From Hemileia vastatrix (Eukaryota; Basidiomycota; Pucciniomycetes; Pucciniales; Zaghouaniaceae), in contig JASXTE010000001.1 of NCBI GenBank assembly GCA_030280995.1, positions 1,401,501 through 1,465,500 of the forward strand: 64,000 bases of DNA, read 5' to 3'. How positions within the stretch are numbered: position 1 is the first letter of the stretch; every line of letters starts with the position of its first letter. The notes beneath the pieces were generated by a model. It was not told the DNA's origin and did no database searches. It worked only from the letters and a program-made list of their open reading frames with translations. A program made the translations under genes and the position numbers. Below are positions 10,341-21,269 of the stretch, in pieces.

Positions 10341-13300
10341 GTTCCAGGACTGGGAGGGGGCCCAGGAGGAGGAGGAAGAGGAGGAACTGGAATGCGATGC
10401 AACAGCTTGGAACATATCCACCAAGATTGCAGCCAAGGTCCAAACCTCAAAGCCAACAAGAATCCTCAGAGAGATGGTCCCTGAATCTTATTGGGAATTC
10501 TTACCACTGTTCAAAGATAGGGGAGTCAAGACCCTGCCACCTCATTGACCATATGACTTTGCCATTGATCTGATTCCAGGAGCAACACCTCAATTTAGCC
10601 GCATAATCCCATTGTCAACCTTTGAATTGAAAGCGCTAAAAGAGATGATTGATGAAAATCTGAAGAATGGTTTCATCAGAGAATCAAAATCCCCCTGGGC
10701 TCCCCTGTGATCTTTGCAGGAAAAAAGGATGGGTCATTAAGACCTTGTATGGATTTCAGGAGGTTAAATGCGCTGACAGTAAAAAACAGATACCCCCTTC
10801 CTCTGACTAGTGAGCTAATTGATAGTCTTCAAGGCACGGAGATCTTCACATCCTTAGATAGTAGGGCAGGCTACCATAACATACGGGTGAAGGAAGGAGA
10901 TGAACACAAACTGGCATTCTGCACTAAATTTGGTCATTTTGAATGGTTGGTAATGCCATTTGGTCCATGCAATGCGCCTGCCACATTCCAACATTTCACC
11001 AATAGCATCTTTAGAGATAGAATAGGTAAAGATGTAGCGGTGTATCTAGATGACATCTTGATTTACTCCAGATCAATGGAGGAACACCAGGTACGTGTGA
11101 GGGACTGTTTGCAGCGTTTAAAGGAGGCCCAAGTGTGGTTGAAACCAGAGAAATGTGTCTTCTCTGTGAGTGAAATCCCCTATCTAGGCATGATTATCTC
11201 AAAGAATAAGGTGCAAATGGACCAGGAGAAAGTAAAGGAAGTAATGGAATGGCCAAAACCAACTTCAGTAAAGGAACTCCAGTCATTTTTAGGTTTTGAA
11301 AATTTTTACCGCCGCTTTATTGAAAATTACTCCCACGTCTGTCGGCCATTGCACGATCTAACAAAGAAGGAAGCCAAGTTCATCTGGACAGAAAGACAAC
11401 AAGATGCATTCATCTACCTGAAAAGAAAATTTGTAACAGCCCCTATTCTTGCAATCCCTGACTTATTGAAGCCATTTGTTCTTGAATGTGACTGTTCAGA
11501 TTTTTCACTTGGTGCAGTTCTATCCCAATATGATGATGAAAATGTCCTCCACCCAGTAGCATATTTGTCACATACACTACTAGGGGCCAAATTGAACTAT
11601 GAGATTTACGATAAGGAGTTATTGGCACTAGTAGAGGCGGTACGCACCTGGCGCCATTACTTGGAAGGAGGGCCTCACAGGCTCCAAGTCATCATCTACA
11701 CAGATTATAAAAATTTGGAAACCTTCCTGACCACAAAAAAGTTGACTCGCCGACAAGCGCGCTGGGCAGAACTGCTGAGTAGCATTAATTTTGTTGTTAC
11801 ATTCAGACCAGGGAAGAAAAGTGGCAAACCTGATGCGCTATTGCAACTTTCTGATTTGAGCCCAGCACCGGACCAGCTTCATACGGTTGGCGCAACTCTA
11901 TTGAAGGGGGACCTTGAGGAGGGGGTAATCCTAGATGAGGTGGAATTAGGGGATGAGGAGTTGATGGAATGGGTAAGGAGGGGACAGGAAAAGGACGAGG
12001 GAGTACAGGAGTTAGTGAAGGCACTCTTATCAAAAGAGGTATTGGTAAGGAAAGGACTGGAGGAGTATCACCTAGAAGGGGAAGCGCTATATTGGAATGG
12101 AAGGATAGTGGTGCCAAATGATGAAGAACTCAAAAGGCAGGTAGTCAAATCAAGACATGATTCCCCAATGGCAGGGCACCCAGGACCGCTGAAGACAGTG
12201 GAACTGGTAAATTGCAATTTTTACTGGAAGTCCATGAAGGCGTATTTTCAGCGCTATGTAGCAGCATGTTACTCTTGTCAGAGGAACAAGGCTAGTCCAA
12301 CAACGACACCACTGACCCCGCTAAACATTGCCAAATAGCCATGGAAAGAGCTCTCCTACAATCTTATAGTGGAGTTACCCAAGTCACAAGGAAAGAATGC
12401 TATCCTCACAGTAGTTGACTGCTGCACCAAGATGGCACACTTTGTCCCCACCACCACCAAGGTTGCATCAGAGGGTACTGCAGATTTAATGGTGGTGCAT
12501 GTGTGGAAATTGCATGGATTGCCTGATAGTATAGTATCAGATAGGGGAAGTACCTTTTACTCATATTTGTTGAAAGCAATGTATGAACAACTGAATATTA
12601 AGCCCATCTTATCAACAGCATGGCACCCACAAACTGATGGGCAGTCTGAGATAGTAAACAAGGCAATCAAACAATACCTGCGCCACTTCATTAACTATCA
12701 GCAGGATGATTGGGTACAGCTATTACCACTTGCGGGATTCTTGTACAACAATAGGACATATGCTGCAACAGGCATGTCACCATTCTATGCCAATTATGGG
12801 TACCACCCAACATTCTCAATTGGTACCACATCCACATTACAAGTCCCGGAAGCTGAAGAGCGGATCAAGAAGATACTGAGTATATGTCAAGAACTAGAGG
12901 CAGCGCTTAGGTTATCTCAGAAAGCAATGAAGCGTCATCATGATCATGGAAAGACCCAACACCGCACACTACAGGTAGGTGACAAGGTTTGTCTCAGCTC
13001 ACGTTTTCTTTCCACATTATGTCCCAGCGCTAAACTAGATCACAAGAAAGTGGGTCCATTCAAAGTCAAGCGCAAAGTATCTGACTCAGCTTACAAACTG
13101 GAGCTACCAATCTCAATGAGGCAAGTACACCCAGTTTTCAATATTTCATTACTTACAGAGCACAGAGAAGATACGATCCCAGGGCGCCCAGAAGAACAAC
13201 CAGCGCCAATCCAGGTGGGAAATGAGGAAGAGTTTGAGGTGGAAAAGGTTGTTGCAAAGAGGGTGTATAGGAGAAAGGTTCAGTATTTATTGCATTGGAA

Positions 13301-13406
13301 GGTTTATGGGGTTGGAGATAGGTCTTGGGAGCCAGTGGAAAATTTGATGAATGCTGAGGGAAAGTTGAAGGAGTTTGAGAAGGAGCACAGGGGGCAGGAG
13401 GAGTAA
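10306..13406 (+). pseudogene. Element H pol with C-terminal chromodomain, broken
   Basis: The frame opens with an acidic linker (EEEEEEELECD), then reverse transcriptase (FAGKKDGSLRPCMDFRRLN, VMPFGPCNAPATFQ, VYLDDILIYS), RNase H (ECDCSDFSLGAVLSQ, DKELLALVEAV, YTDYKNLE), integrase zinc finger (CYSC), integrase core (VSDRGSTF, DGQSEIVN), GPF-type C-terminal domain and a chromodomain (EVEKVVAKRVYRRKVQYLLH, WEPVENL). Defects: TGA at 10546-10548 where PPHRPYD is usual, a one-base loss near 10697 (WGSP expected), TAG at 12336-12338, and the first integrase catalytic Asp apparently changed to Asn (SYNLIVELP). Chromodomains of this kind direct insertion to heterochromatin in known chromoviruses. Confidence 0.9.
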
Positions 13407-13739
13407 AAGAGGGGGTAATGTTAGGATTTGGTTTGAGAGGTGGAGAGGAGGAGTGCTATGGGCGCTATGCATCGTAAAGAGGCAGAAGAGTGGATATTGC
13501 ATAAATGGGTTATATGGTGGCAAGCTCTGTGGAGCGCTCCTCATTGGACAACTTATTTAGTAATCCAATTACTCTCTTGTCTCACTGCTTAGTTAGCATA
13601 GTCAGTCCCATCTACCCCTCACTGTTGGTAACCCCAACATAGTCAGTCTAGTTAGTCTCACTGTTGTAACTCAACATAGTCAGTCCTGTTTAAGGCTAGC
13701 ATCAGTGCTAGTGGAAGTCCGCCTTCTTAGGTCTTAACA
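13407..13739 (+). repeat. Polypurine tract and 3' LTR of H
   Basis: AAAAGAGGGGGTAA precedes TGTTAGGATTTGG at 13419; the LTR closes with TTAACA at 13739 (321 bp). It holds two copies of a CTCACTGTTG...CAACATAGTCAGTC unit about 45 bp apart. Confidence 0.75.
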
Positions 13740-15262
13740 GATTGGAATCATAGAGTTTGGCTCAGTGGGGGGACCTATGAGAATGGAATCAAGAGTATTC
13801 GGCTCATTAGGGAGATCCATTCTCTCATGCTGTAACATAGATGGAAGACTGGTATATGGGAGTCTGAAGGGATTTGAAACTTGCTCTCAGTAGTGGAATC
13901 ATCACAAAATTATTTTTATTACTATTATTTTTTATTATGATTTATATCAAGAGCCATAGAAGAAGACAAAAGTTAAATTTATTGAAGAACAGCGAAAGGA
14001 CAATGATTGAAAATTGCCAATTGTAAAATTTCTGAAAAGATGTTTCTTGGATCTATTTCCATATCATTATCAAAGACTATCAAAAAATAAGTGAAAAAAA
14101 ATTTATATTGATTAAAAATTGAATACAAATGAGGACATTCCATATTGGAGAGAGGATGTGGCATTCCACATCTGGGTATGCCACTTAGGTTTATTTTTGA
14201 AGATTAGTAGCAATTTTCTGGATTATAAGGCTGTATATTTGGAATTGTGGAAGTGTTTTACTTGATTTAAGGACTTATAGTATTCTTGGTGGATACGGTG
14301 TGCTGATGGAATGGCCACTGTGCTCCAGTGCTCCAGTGCGCTCCGGTTTGCTCTGGTGATTTTCTGGTGCAAAAGCAAAGTGTACTGGAAAATTCTCTCA
14401 TTGTGGCAAAGTTTGGTCATGGTGGCAAAATTATCTCACTGTGGAAAATTTATCTCACTCTGGCAAAAATAGCTCATTATGGCAAAAAGAGCTCATTGTG
14501 GCAAAATTTTCTCACAATGGGAAAGTCTGGTCACTGGGTTAAAGTTTGGTCACTGTACCAAAGTTTGGACACTGCTTTAAAGTCTGGTGACTGTGGAAAA
14601 ATTTGGCTATTGTGGCAAAATTTGGTTAGAATTTATTATGCTTATTAGATTAATAGTTTATTGTAGATCCTATGCATGAAGGGTATTGTTGGAAATGTCT
14701 GGAGTAGGAGAATCAGATAGAAAGGGGAATCTTAGTCTTCTACATGTGTTTTAGTCTCTTGAGTTTCAATGAGAAGGGTCTTTTGAAAAATTAACAACCA
14801 CATTCATATTTTTTATTACTCAACATAATTAAATAAAATTATAATACCCTTATAACATTTATGTTTTTATAACACTTTTGAAATACAACACAACAATTAT
14901 ATTTTCATCACATATAGGGTATCATTGGAAAGGTCTCCATCACAGGGACTTGTTTTTTTATTGTTAAATCATTTAAAATACAATCTTTATAAAAATTTAT
15001 CAGTCTATCTTTTCAGATCTTTCACTGGTACACCTTAATTGTTGTCATCAGTATTTCTTTTTCAACAGCTGCTATTTTCTAAATCTCAATAAGCGTTTAT
15101 GTAAATCAGATTTTCATATATGTATTTCAATCAATTCAAGTAGACTAGAGAGCTTAGTTATTTGAACAACCCTTATTTTACTTAGAAGGACAGGGTTTTC
15201 TTCAGTTTATTCAACTCCTTCAGATTCTGCTTACAGCAAGGCGACTGTAAGAGTCTACCTAC
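13740..15262 (+). mobile_element. K2: 3' fragment of a second A-like element
   Basis: 13740-13980 repeats the noncoding block at 4463-4700 of A. After a divergent stretch, a polypurine tract (TTGGAGAGAGGA) leads into an LTR starting TGTGGCATTCC at 14156 and ending about 15262. The LTR's right half matches 6280-6700. Nothing coding is supported. The upstream part of K2 is missing where H's LTR abuts it, so H probably inserted into K2 before further rearrangement. Confidence 0.7.
14393..14632. repeat. ~20-bp minisatellite in the K2 LTR
   Basis: About twelve degenerate units of the type CTCATTGTGGCAAAATTTGG. It occupies the place where the A LTR has its unrelated GGACTCC minisatellite. Confidence 0.75.
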
Positions 15263-15514
15263 AGCGCTAGACACATACTATAGAGTTAAAGAAAAACAAC
15301 AAGGGATGGCATAAAAAATTACGCTAAGGATGATACCTTTTGGGTAATTCAGTTTTCACCCATCAAGATGAAAAATTCATCAAAAAAAAGGGGGGGTAGC
15401 AAAAGGAAAACAAATAGGTTGTAAGTAGCGCTCAAAGAAAGGAGTAGCAAGTAAGATCTGAAACAGGGAAGTTATTTTCTCAGCGTGGACGGTTTCACTG
15501 CTAGCAGGGACTCA
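15263..15514. other. Unassigned segment left of F1, possibly the start of the D LTR
   Basis: No gene is seen. Together with 20241-20919 it is the target into which F1 inserted (TCA duplicated at 15512-15514 and 20238-20240). Both sides contain several AGCGCT sites, consistent with one interrupted sequence, which would be the 5' LTR of D. Confidence 0.45.
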
Positions 15515-16001
15515 CACCATGCAATATTTGGGGGGGGGGGACCTGCTAGCAAGTCCTCAACTTGATGTCAGATGGAATTTAGACTGGACTCAGACTGATC
15601 TTTACTTTGAACTCATCTTGAGCTCTTAACCAAAAATGGATGAGTCGTTTCTGGAATAATAGTGAAAGTTTAATGAATAATTTATAGAAATAATAACAAG
15701 GGAAGATTAATAATCTGATTCATTCACATAATTTTTTTCATAAAACTCATTTTCATTTTCATTTTGAATTTCACTTGATCATTTAAAAGACTGAAAATTA
15801 TACTATTTATTTCAAAAACATCACTTTTAACCTCTCTAATGATTTTATTCTATTTTTTTGTAAAAATATAAAATAAGATCAGTGGTTCTTTTTATTGATA
15901 ACTCCTTTTAGCCAAGAATTTGAAGCTTTTATTTTTCAATTTAAACCATATTACCTGATTTTTTTTTTGTATTTTTATTATTTCTGATTAGGAAAAATAA
16001 T

Positions 16002-16209
16002 CACTACACAATATAGGGGGTGGACTTGCTATCAAGTCCTCAACCTGAACTCAGATGGAACTCAGATGGAACTCAGACTGAATTTAGTGGTGTTCATCCC
16101 TGATTGTATGGTTCCTTTATCAATAGTTTAATGTGTGTTCAATCTGTGGTGAGCTTGGGTCCAAGGTTGCGGACTCACTAGCAAGTCTGCCCCCCCATAT
16201 TGTGTGTTG
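16002..16209. mobile_element. F2: 208-bp MITE of the F family nested in F1
   Basis: Ends CACTACACAATATAGGGGG and, reversed, CAACACACAATATGGGGGG; AAT flanks both sides (15999-16001 and 16210-16212). The subterminal parts carry GACTTGCTATCAAGTC and GACTCACTAGCAAGTC, decayed forms of the family palindrome. An AACTCAGATGG repeat lies inside. Confidence 0.8.
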
Positions 16210-16212
16210 AAT

Positions 16213-18900
16213 TATTTTCAATTCAATGGATTTATTTAAGAAACATATTAAACCATCAAAATTCTCAAGATTTTATTCTAGAATACTGTGAAAAGACTCA
16301 TAATTAAAAAAAATAAAAGATAGAAATATGTTTTCCTAATTTCTGTTTCAATGAAGTCCTCTAATAGCTTTTTTACACTAAGCACTAATAATTGATAAAT
16401 TGTTTAATTGTATTTCTAGAAAGAAGTATAATTCTTATACCAGTGATTCTTAATCCATTTTTTTACATTTTTTTGTGAAAGGAGATGATTAAAATTAAGA
16501 GGTAATATCTTTTTGCTCTTTTTTTCTATTGAATATTCAACTCCTAAGAATTTTTTCAATATAAATTTATTCAATGTAATACATATATGATATTCTGGAA
16601 CTCTTCATGATGTATTTCATCAAATTTCCATGTAAATATGGTTATTTGGTAGAGTAATCTCATGAGTTGAAATAATTAATCACTACTTAGTGAATTTTCC
16701 ATATGAAAGACAAAAATTCAAGCTAGATGTAAAGTTTTAAAGATAATCAAAAAAAGTAGTATAAATTTATTTAAAATTTAATTTTAGTGCTTGATTTTGC
16801 TTCAATGCTGTATTGTGGGATAATTTCAGTGTCAACCTGGGAATAAGCACCATATAATTTGAAAAGTGTTCTCATGTTAAAAAATGTGCTTCAGGTAAAT
16901 ATTTTGATTTTATTATTGTTTAAGAACTGAATTAAATAGGTAAAAGTGGTGCTTTTTCATAACTCTGTCAGTTTCAAATTGAAAAACCATTATATGATAT
17001 TCTTTTTGTAAAAAAGACACAATAGATACTTTAGATTATACCCATGTAGAAAAGCAGCTGTAAAGGCAATCATCTTTTGATTAAAAATAATATAATTACT
17101 TGTTTTAATTGAAAAGAAAATATATTTCAATTCTATGGTGTTGAAAAATAAATTAAATGAAACATTTCAGGTACACTTTTTTAGTAATTAGAATCAAAGT
17201 TTTGATAGAAGTAATTCACAACTGAACACATACACACAATTGTAAAATTAAATATATGGGTTCAAGATTTATCTATGATTTATTGGAATTATTATATTTA
17301 TGCTGATTCCTAGATCTTAAATGATTTTTCTATTTAATTTCTAAATGTATGAAAAACAATCCCTTTGATATTTTACTTAAACAGAAGAATTTAAAAATTT
17401 CTTGAAATTGGCCTTATCACAAAGCAATACTGGAATGAGTATATTGTTATAAAAATTAATTTAAATAGCAGAATTTTAAATCTTCATAACAGATTTAAAA
17501 CAAATCATAAATATTAAAATTTGACTTTTTATAAAAATATATATTGATTTAAAAGATATTTACCTAATTTTTTTTACAAAATGACCAATGTTATCCTGTG
17601 AGGCTTCCCTTCAACTTACAAGTATAAGTCTAAAAAATAAATATGATGCTCTGAATACTCTATATATTGTGTACCTAAGGCAAAAATAATGTTTTTTTGA
17701 AGGACTTCAAATCTAAGCAGAGGAGCTGATATCTTTTTTATATAATATAGTTGTATAAAATTGATTTTTAGGTAGTTTCTTAATCTGTTATATGGAAAGA
17801 AATAATATCATAATAGTATATAATCAACTTAAAACTATTTTTGATATAATATTTTCTAAAATGATTCTTAATTTGTACTTATTTTCATAACCTCAAAGTA
17901 TTTAATAAAAATATTTTGATATAAAAATATAATTATTTTTATATTTAAAAGTATTTAATAAAACTTCTAAAAAAGTATAAATTTTTTCATGGCTTAAATT
18001 AGCTTGAACCACACTTGGAAACAAGATTGCGTTGAGAGTTCAATCTAAGTTCCACCAAAAGCATGATAAATTATTTTTTGAAAATGTATATAGTCATTAA
18101 AATGAGAAAAAATTAGTAAAAGAAAGGACTCAGAAAGCTTTTTCTGTTACTGAATAGATTATCATAAATATATTGAGGTAGATAACTTATTGAATTTTTT
18201 TAAACTTGCAGTTATTAAAGTCAATTATCCAGTTATATATAGCAATCACAAAACCAGAAATCAACCTAAATGATTATATATGTAGATGAATCATTTCTTC
18301 AACCATTACTTGAATTATTTAATTTAATTCAAAGCTATTTTTAATCTAACCAACATATTTTATGATTACATTTAAAAATAAATACAATAAACTCATAAAA
18401 TACATAAGTTCAATAGTTTAAAATTTCTTTAAATGTTTTGTTATAGTTTCAAAATTTTTGCTACAATTTTCTTATTATATTATTTATTTATATCATGTAT
18501 AATTATCAGAAGTGTTCTGTGAATTCTTGTGTAAAAAAGCAAAATAGTATTTTATTACCAATTATTATACTATATTACTTTCTTAGTCTTAAAGTGCATT
18601 GTAAATCAAAAATACAAAATAAAGACATATAAACTATAGGTTTAAGTTCAAAAATAACAATAAAAAATAATTATCAATCATTTTTCATATTGGCAGAATA
18701 GAGCTTTATATTGAGGGGGTGTACAATGATGTTTTCCTGAAGAACAAAGTTCACTCTCCATTTTTCACAACCTCAATGGAAAACCTCTCAATCTCTCCAC
18801 AAAAATTTTCCTGCCTTGTCATTTCTGTTAATTCTATTACCACTCTCTACCCTTTTATTGCCCTCCTGATACATTTGCTACACCCTTTAAGGTTCAAAAT
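16213..18900. other. AT-rich F1 interior with no gene
   Basis: About 2.7 kb of A/T-rich DNA dense in stops in all frames. I see no domain, intron pattern or long repeat. Confidence 0.6.
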
Positions 18901-19980
18901 CAAATTTTAAGCCCTCCTCACTACTCCCCTCCACTCTATTTTCACTTTTAACACAACTCCATCCCTTTTGCAACCTCTCGCTCACCTCCATTAGCCCTCA
19001 ACAGCCTTTCTCTCACACTCTCAAAATATTAATCACCTCCACAGTCTATTTTCCACATCCCCCAGCTCTTGCTTACCTCCCAGAGCCCTTTCTCACCTTC
19101 CCAAGCTCTTTCTAGCCCTTCATTCACGTCCCCCAGCCTCCCCCATTCCCTTACTTTGGCTGGAGATGTGAGCAAGGTGCTGTAAAGACTGAGGAGGGCT
19201 GGGAGAAGTGATTGAGAGGCTTTTATCACCTCCCCCAGCCTCCCCAGTCCCTCAATTTGGCTGGAGATGTGAGAGAGATGCTGTAAAGACTAATTAGGGC
19301 TGGGAGTAGTAGGTGAGAGGCTTTTATCACCTCTCCTAGAAGTTTAAACACCCTTGCTCACCTTTTCAAGCCTTCCCAAAGTAGATTAGGGGCTTTTTAT
19401 AACCTCTACCAGCCCTGTACAGCCCCTCTCTCCCCTTCCCCAGCCTTCCCCAGTCCCTCTATTTTCTGGGTGAGGTGAGCAACAAGATGGGAGAGGTGAA
19501 ATAAGTTCTGGGGAGGCATGCAAGGGCTTGGGAAGTAGCCAACTTTTGATAAACTTGAGATTAATTAATATGTGTAAATTAGAAATAACAAGGAATAAAA
19601 TCTTGAGGAATTATAACCCATTCCAAGTGGTAAATAATTTAACTAAATACATATTTCAGAATTTGAGTTGCTTGTTTTTACCAAAAAAATGTGGCCAAGT
19701 GTTGAGAAAGGAAGATATTTGTATAGAAGAAACATGAAAAAAGAAAAAAAATACAAAGTAAAATAAAACTAAATAATGACAGTGGGCTGGGAAAGGTGAG
19801 TGAGGTTCTGGGGGAGGTGTGAGAAATAAAGAGAAGAGAAGGGAGAGGGGTGGAAGGAGAGGAGAGTTGTTTTCTCACTGTGAAGGGAAGGGATAGGGTA
19901 GAAAGGGTAAGTAGATGGCAAGGTTAGCAAGGAGATAAGATGGGTAGGATAGAAAGGCAGATTAAAGTCATATGGAAGTC
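18901..19980. repeat. Pyrimidine-rich then purine-rich block with ~100-bp tandem units
   Basis: Units with CCCCCAGCCTCCCC, TTGGCTGGAGATGTGAG, GCTGTAAAGACT and GGGCTGGGAG begin near 19125 and 19227; a diverged one follows. Plus-strand pyrimidines dominate 18901-19160, purines 19780-19960. CTCACCTCC and GGAGGTGAG words make the halves partly complementary. Confidence 0.6.
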
Positions 19981-20011
19981 CCACTTGGAATTATACCAGG
20001 AAGCCAAAAAA

Positions 20012-20029
20012 GCACTAGACGTCTAGTGC
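20012..20029. repeat. Perfect 18-bp palindrome
   Basis: GCACTAGACGTCTAGTGC, near the right end of F1. Confidence 0.8.
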
Positions 20030-20240
20030 ACACTTTTTTCCTGCTGTGAATATTTTTTGAACTATTAATCAACTGTGGTTCAATAAAGGTTCAAATCAGT
20101 TTCAAAGTGTTTTTAAAGTAAATTCAATATTTATTCATGATTGTTTCATCACCACCTCAATGTGTTCTGAAAAAGATATGAATTAGGGTTTGAAGTTGCG
20201 GACTTGCTAGCAAGTCCACCCCCCATATTGCGTGGTGTCA

Positions 20241-20919
20241 TGTGATGTTTTAGGCACTATTAGAACCAAGACTTACACTAACAATTTTACATAGACTAAT
20301 GAGAAATTTAGATACTTTTTGAAAATCTTGTATAGTTCTAAACTTATGTAGGAAACCAAGTGGAGAAAAAGAGCATAGGGGTAGAGCACTGAACATAAAG
20401 GTGTATATAAACAGCACTCATCTTTTGGTGGAAAGAGAAGTATAGAAGAATATTGTAGAGTAGACATGTGTTTAGACTAAAATATAGAGTATAATAGATA
20501 AAGAGGAAAAAAAGATACATTTTATTATATATATATTTTTTACATAATGGTATGCATACCAGAAGTAGCGCTGTAGAGTTATTTTATTGCTACAGTAAGG
20601 ATAGCATTGAATAGAGCGCTTCAAGAGGGAGTGACCAAGAATACTAGCGCTTACTGAGAATAGATCTTGCCAACAGGTTGATTGCTTATATTAAAATATA
20701 TATTTTCATTTTTCTTAACAAAAATCTCTATCAGTTACTCTACTCTCAGCTCCAACAAAGTTAAATAACCTTACTTATAATACATGCTTTCACTGTCTTT
20801 AAAATTAGAGTGGCAGGCCCTTTTCTAAAAAAAATAGTTTTTTTTCTTTTTGGAAAGAAGAACCAACCCATCTTGGACTGTGTCTATAGCTTAGTATTAT
20901 AGAATTTTTTTTTTCTACA
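20241..20919 (+). repeat. 3' part of the 5' LTR of element D
   Basis: The end (CTATAGCTTAGTATTATAG then TTCTACA at 20919) resembles the end of the C LTR (CTATAGCTAGTACTATAGG then TCTACA), and a primer site follows at once. The LTR start was not found; F1 interrupts it or lies just upstream. A minus-strand reading frame across 20805-21110 covers LTR and leader and is not supported as a gene. Confidence 0.6.
20404..20411 (+). promoter_or_regulatory. Candidate TATA box in the D LTR
   Basis: TATATAAA about 515 bp before the LTR end, in the orientation of D. Position only; no start site can be fixed. Confidence 0.4.
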
Positions 20920-20921
20920 AT

Positions 20922-20937
20922 TGGTGTCCCAACAGTG
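20922..20937 (+). other. Primer-binding site of D
   Basis: TGGTGTCCCAACAGTG two bases after the LTR end; TGG is the complement of a tRNA 3' CCA. The tRNA was not identified. Confidence 0.6.
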
Positions 20938-21159
20938 AAAGCCAGATTGTAAGTATGGTTATCATTTTTTTTCAGGGTTTTGTCAAAGAGGACATAATAA
21001 AGCCAGAACTTCAGAGGAAGAGTTGTAGGGTCTACAACAGGTGGATCAAGAGCCATTATCAGAGGATAGAATAGGGCTGTATCATGGATATAGTCAGACT
21101 TAATTATCACATGTGTTTTATTTTCTTGTACATTCTATTTTGATCTTTTCTTTTGAAAA

Positions 21160-21269
21160 ATGGAACCTACTGCAACTACATCAAATGGATTTCAGGAGAA
21201 GGTTAAATTTCCCAATTCAACAGCATCATTGCCACTAAAGGTAACCACAATTATTAGATGTAAATAAAA
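21160..21269 (+). pseudogene. N-terminus of D gag, cut by element C
   Basis: ATG at 21160 opens MEPTATTSNGFQEKV and reads to the left LTR of C. The segment resumes at 59573 (QEFNFSGGNTKKLLHRFEQ), matching the start of the gag core in C (GPMFMGEDVNLFLELFEA). A TAA lies four bases from the break. The flanks AAAA and ACAA are only an imperfect 4-bp target duplication, so the junction is inferred from gag continuity and the LTR boundaries. Confidence 0.55.

Larger units (their letters stand above)
9994..13739 (+). mobile_element. Element H: chromodomain Ty3/Gypsy retrotransposon, 5' truncated
   Basis: H begins at an abrupt junction with the protease end of G near 9994, lacks a 5' LTR and most of gag, and ends with a polypurine tract and a 321-bp LTR. 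Its sequence is visibly richer in GC and CpG than the neighbours, consistent with a different or younger origin. Its right border abuts the K2 fragment at 13740. Confidence 0.8.
15515..20237. mobile_element. F1: 4.7-kb nonautonomous TIR element, CACTA-like
   Basis: The left end reads CACCATGCAATATTTGGGG and the right end, reversed, CACCACGCAATATGGGGGG. Both continue into a palindrome of the GGACTTGCTAGCAAGTCC type. TCA flanks both ends. CAC termini and 3-bp duplications fit the CACTA (CMC) superfamily, but no transposase gene exists inside, so the assignment is inference. The interior is AT-rich, with a pyrimidine/purine-rich repeat block and the smaller relative F2. Short reading frames at 18719-18910 and 19528-19984 look spurious. 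Confidence 0.78.

Noticed and set aside
10067..10436. Overlapping reading frames on both strands at the start of H
   Set aside because: They result from low-complexity GA-rich DNA. Only the frame leading into RT has homology.
13979..14648. Frames in the K2 LTR
   Set aside because: Generated by the 20-bp minisatellite and LTR sequence, without similarity to other copies.
20940..20970. Intron in the D leader (GTAAGT to TTTTCAG)
   Set aside because: The distance of about 27 nt is too short for a fungal spliceosomal intron.
20805..21110. Minus-strand 101-codon gene
   Set aside because: It overlaps the LTR end, primer site and leader of D and has no homologue among the other elements.
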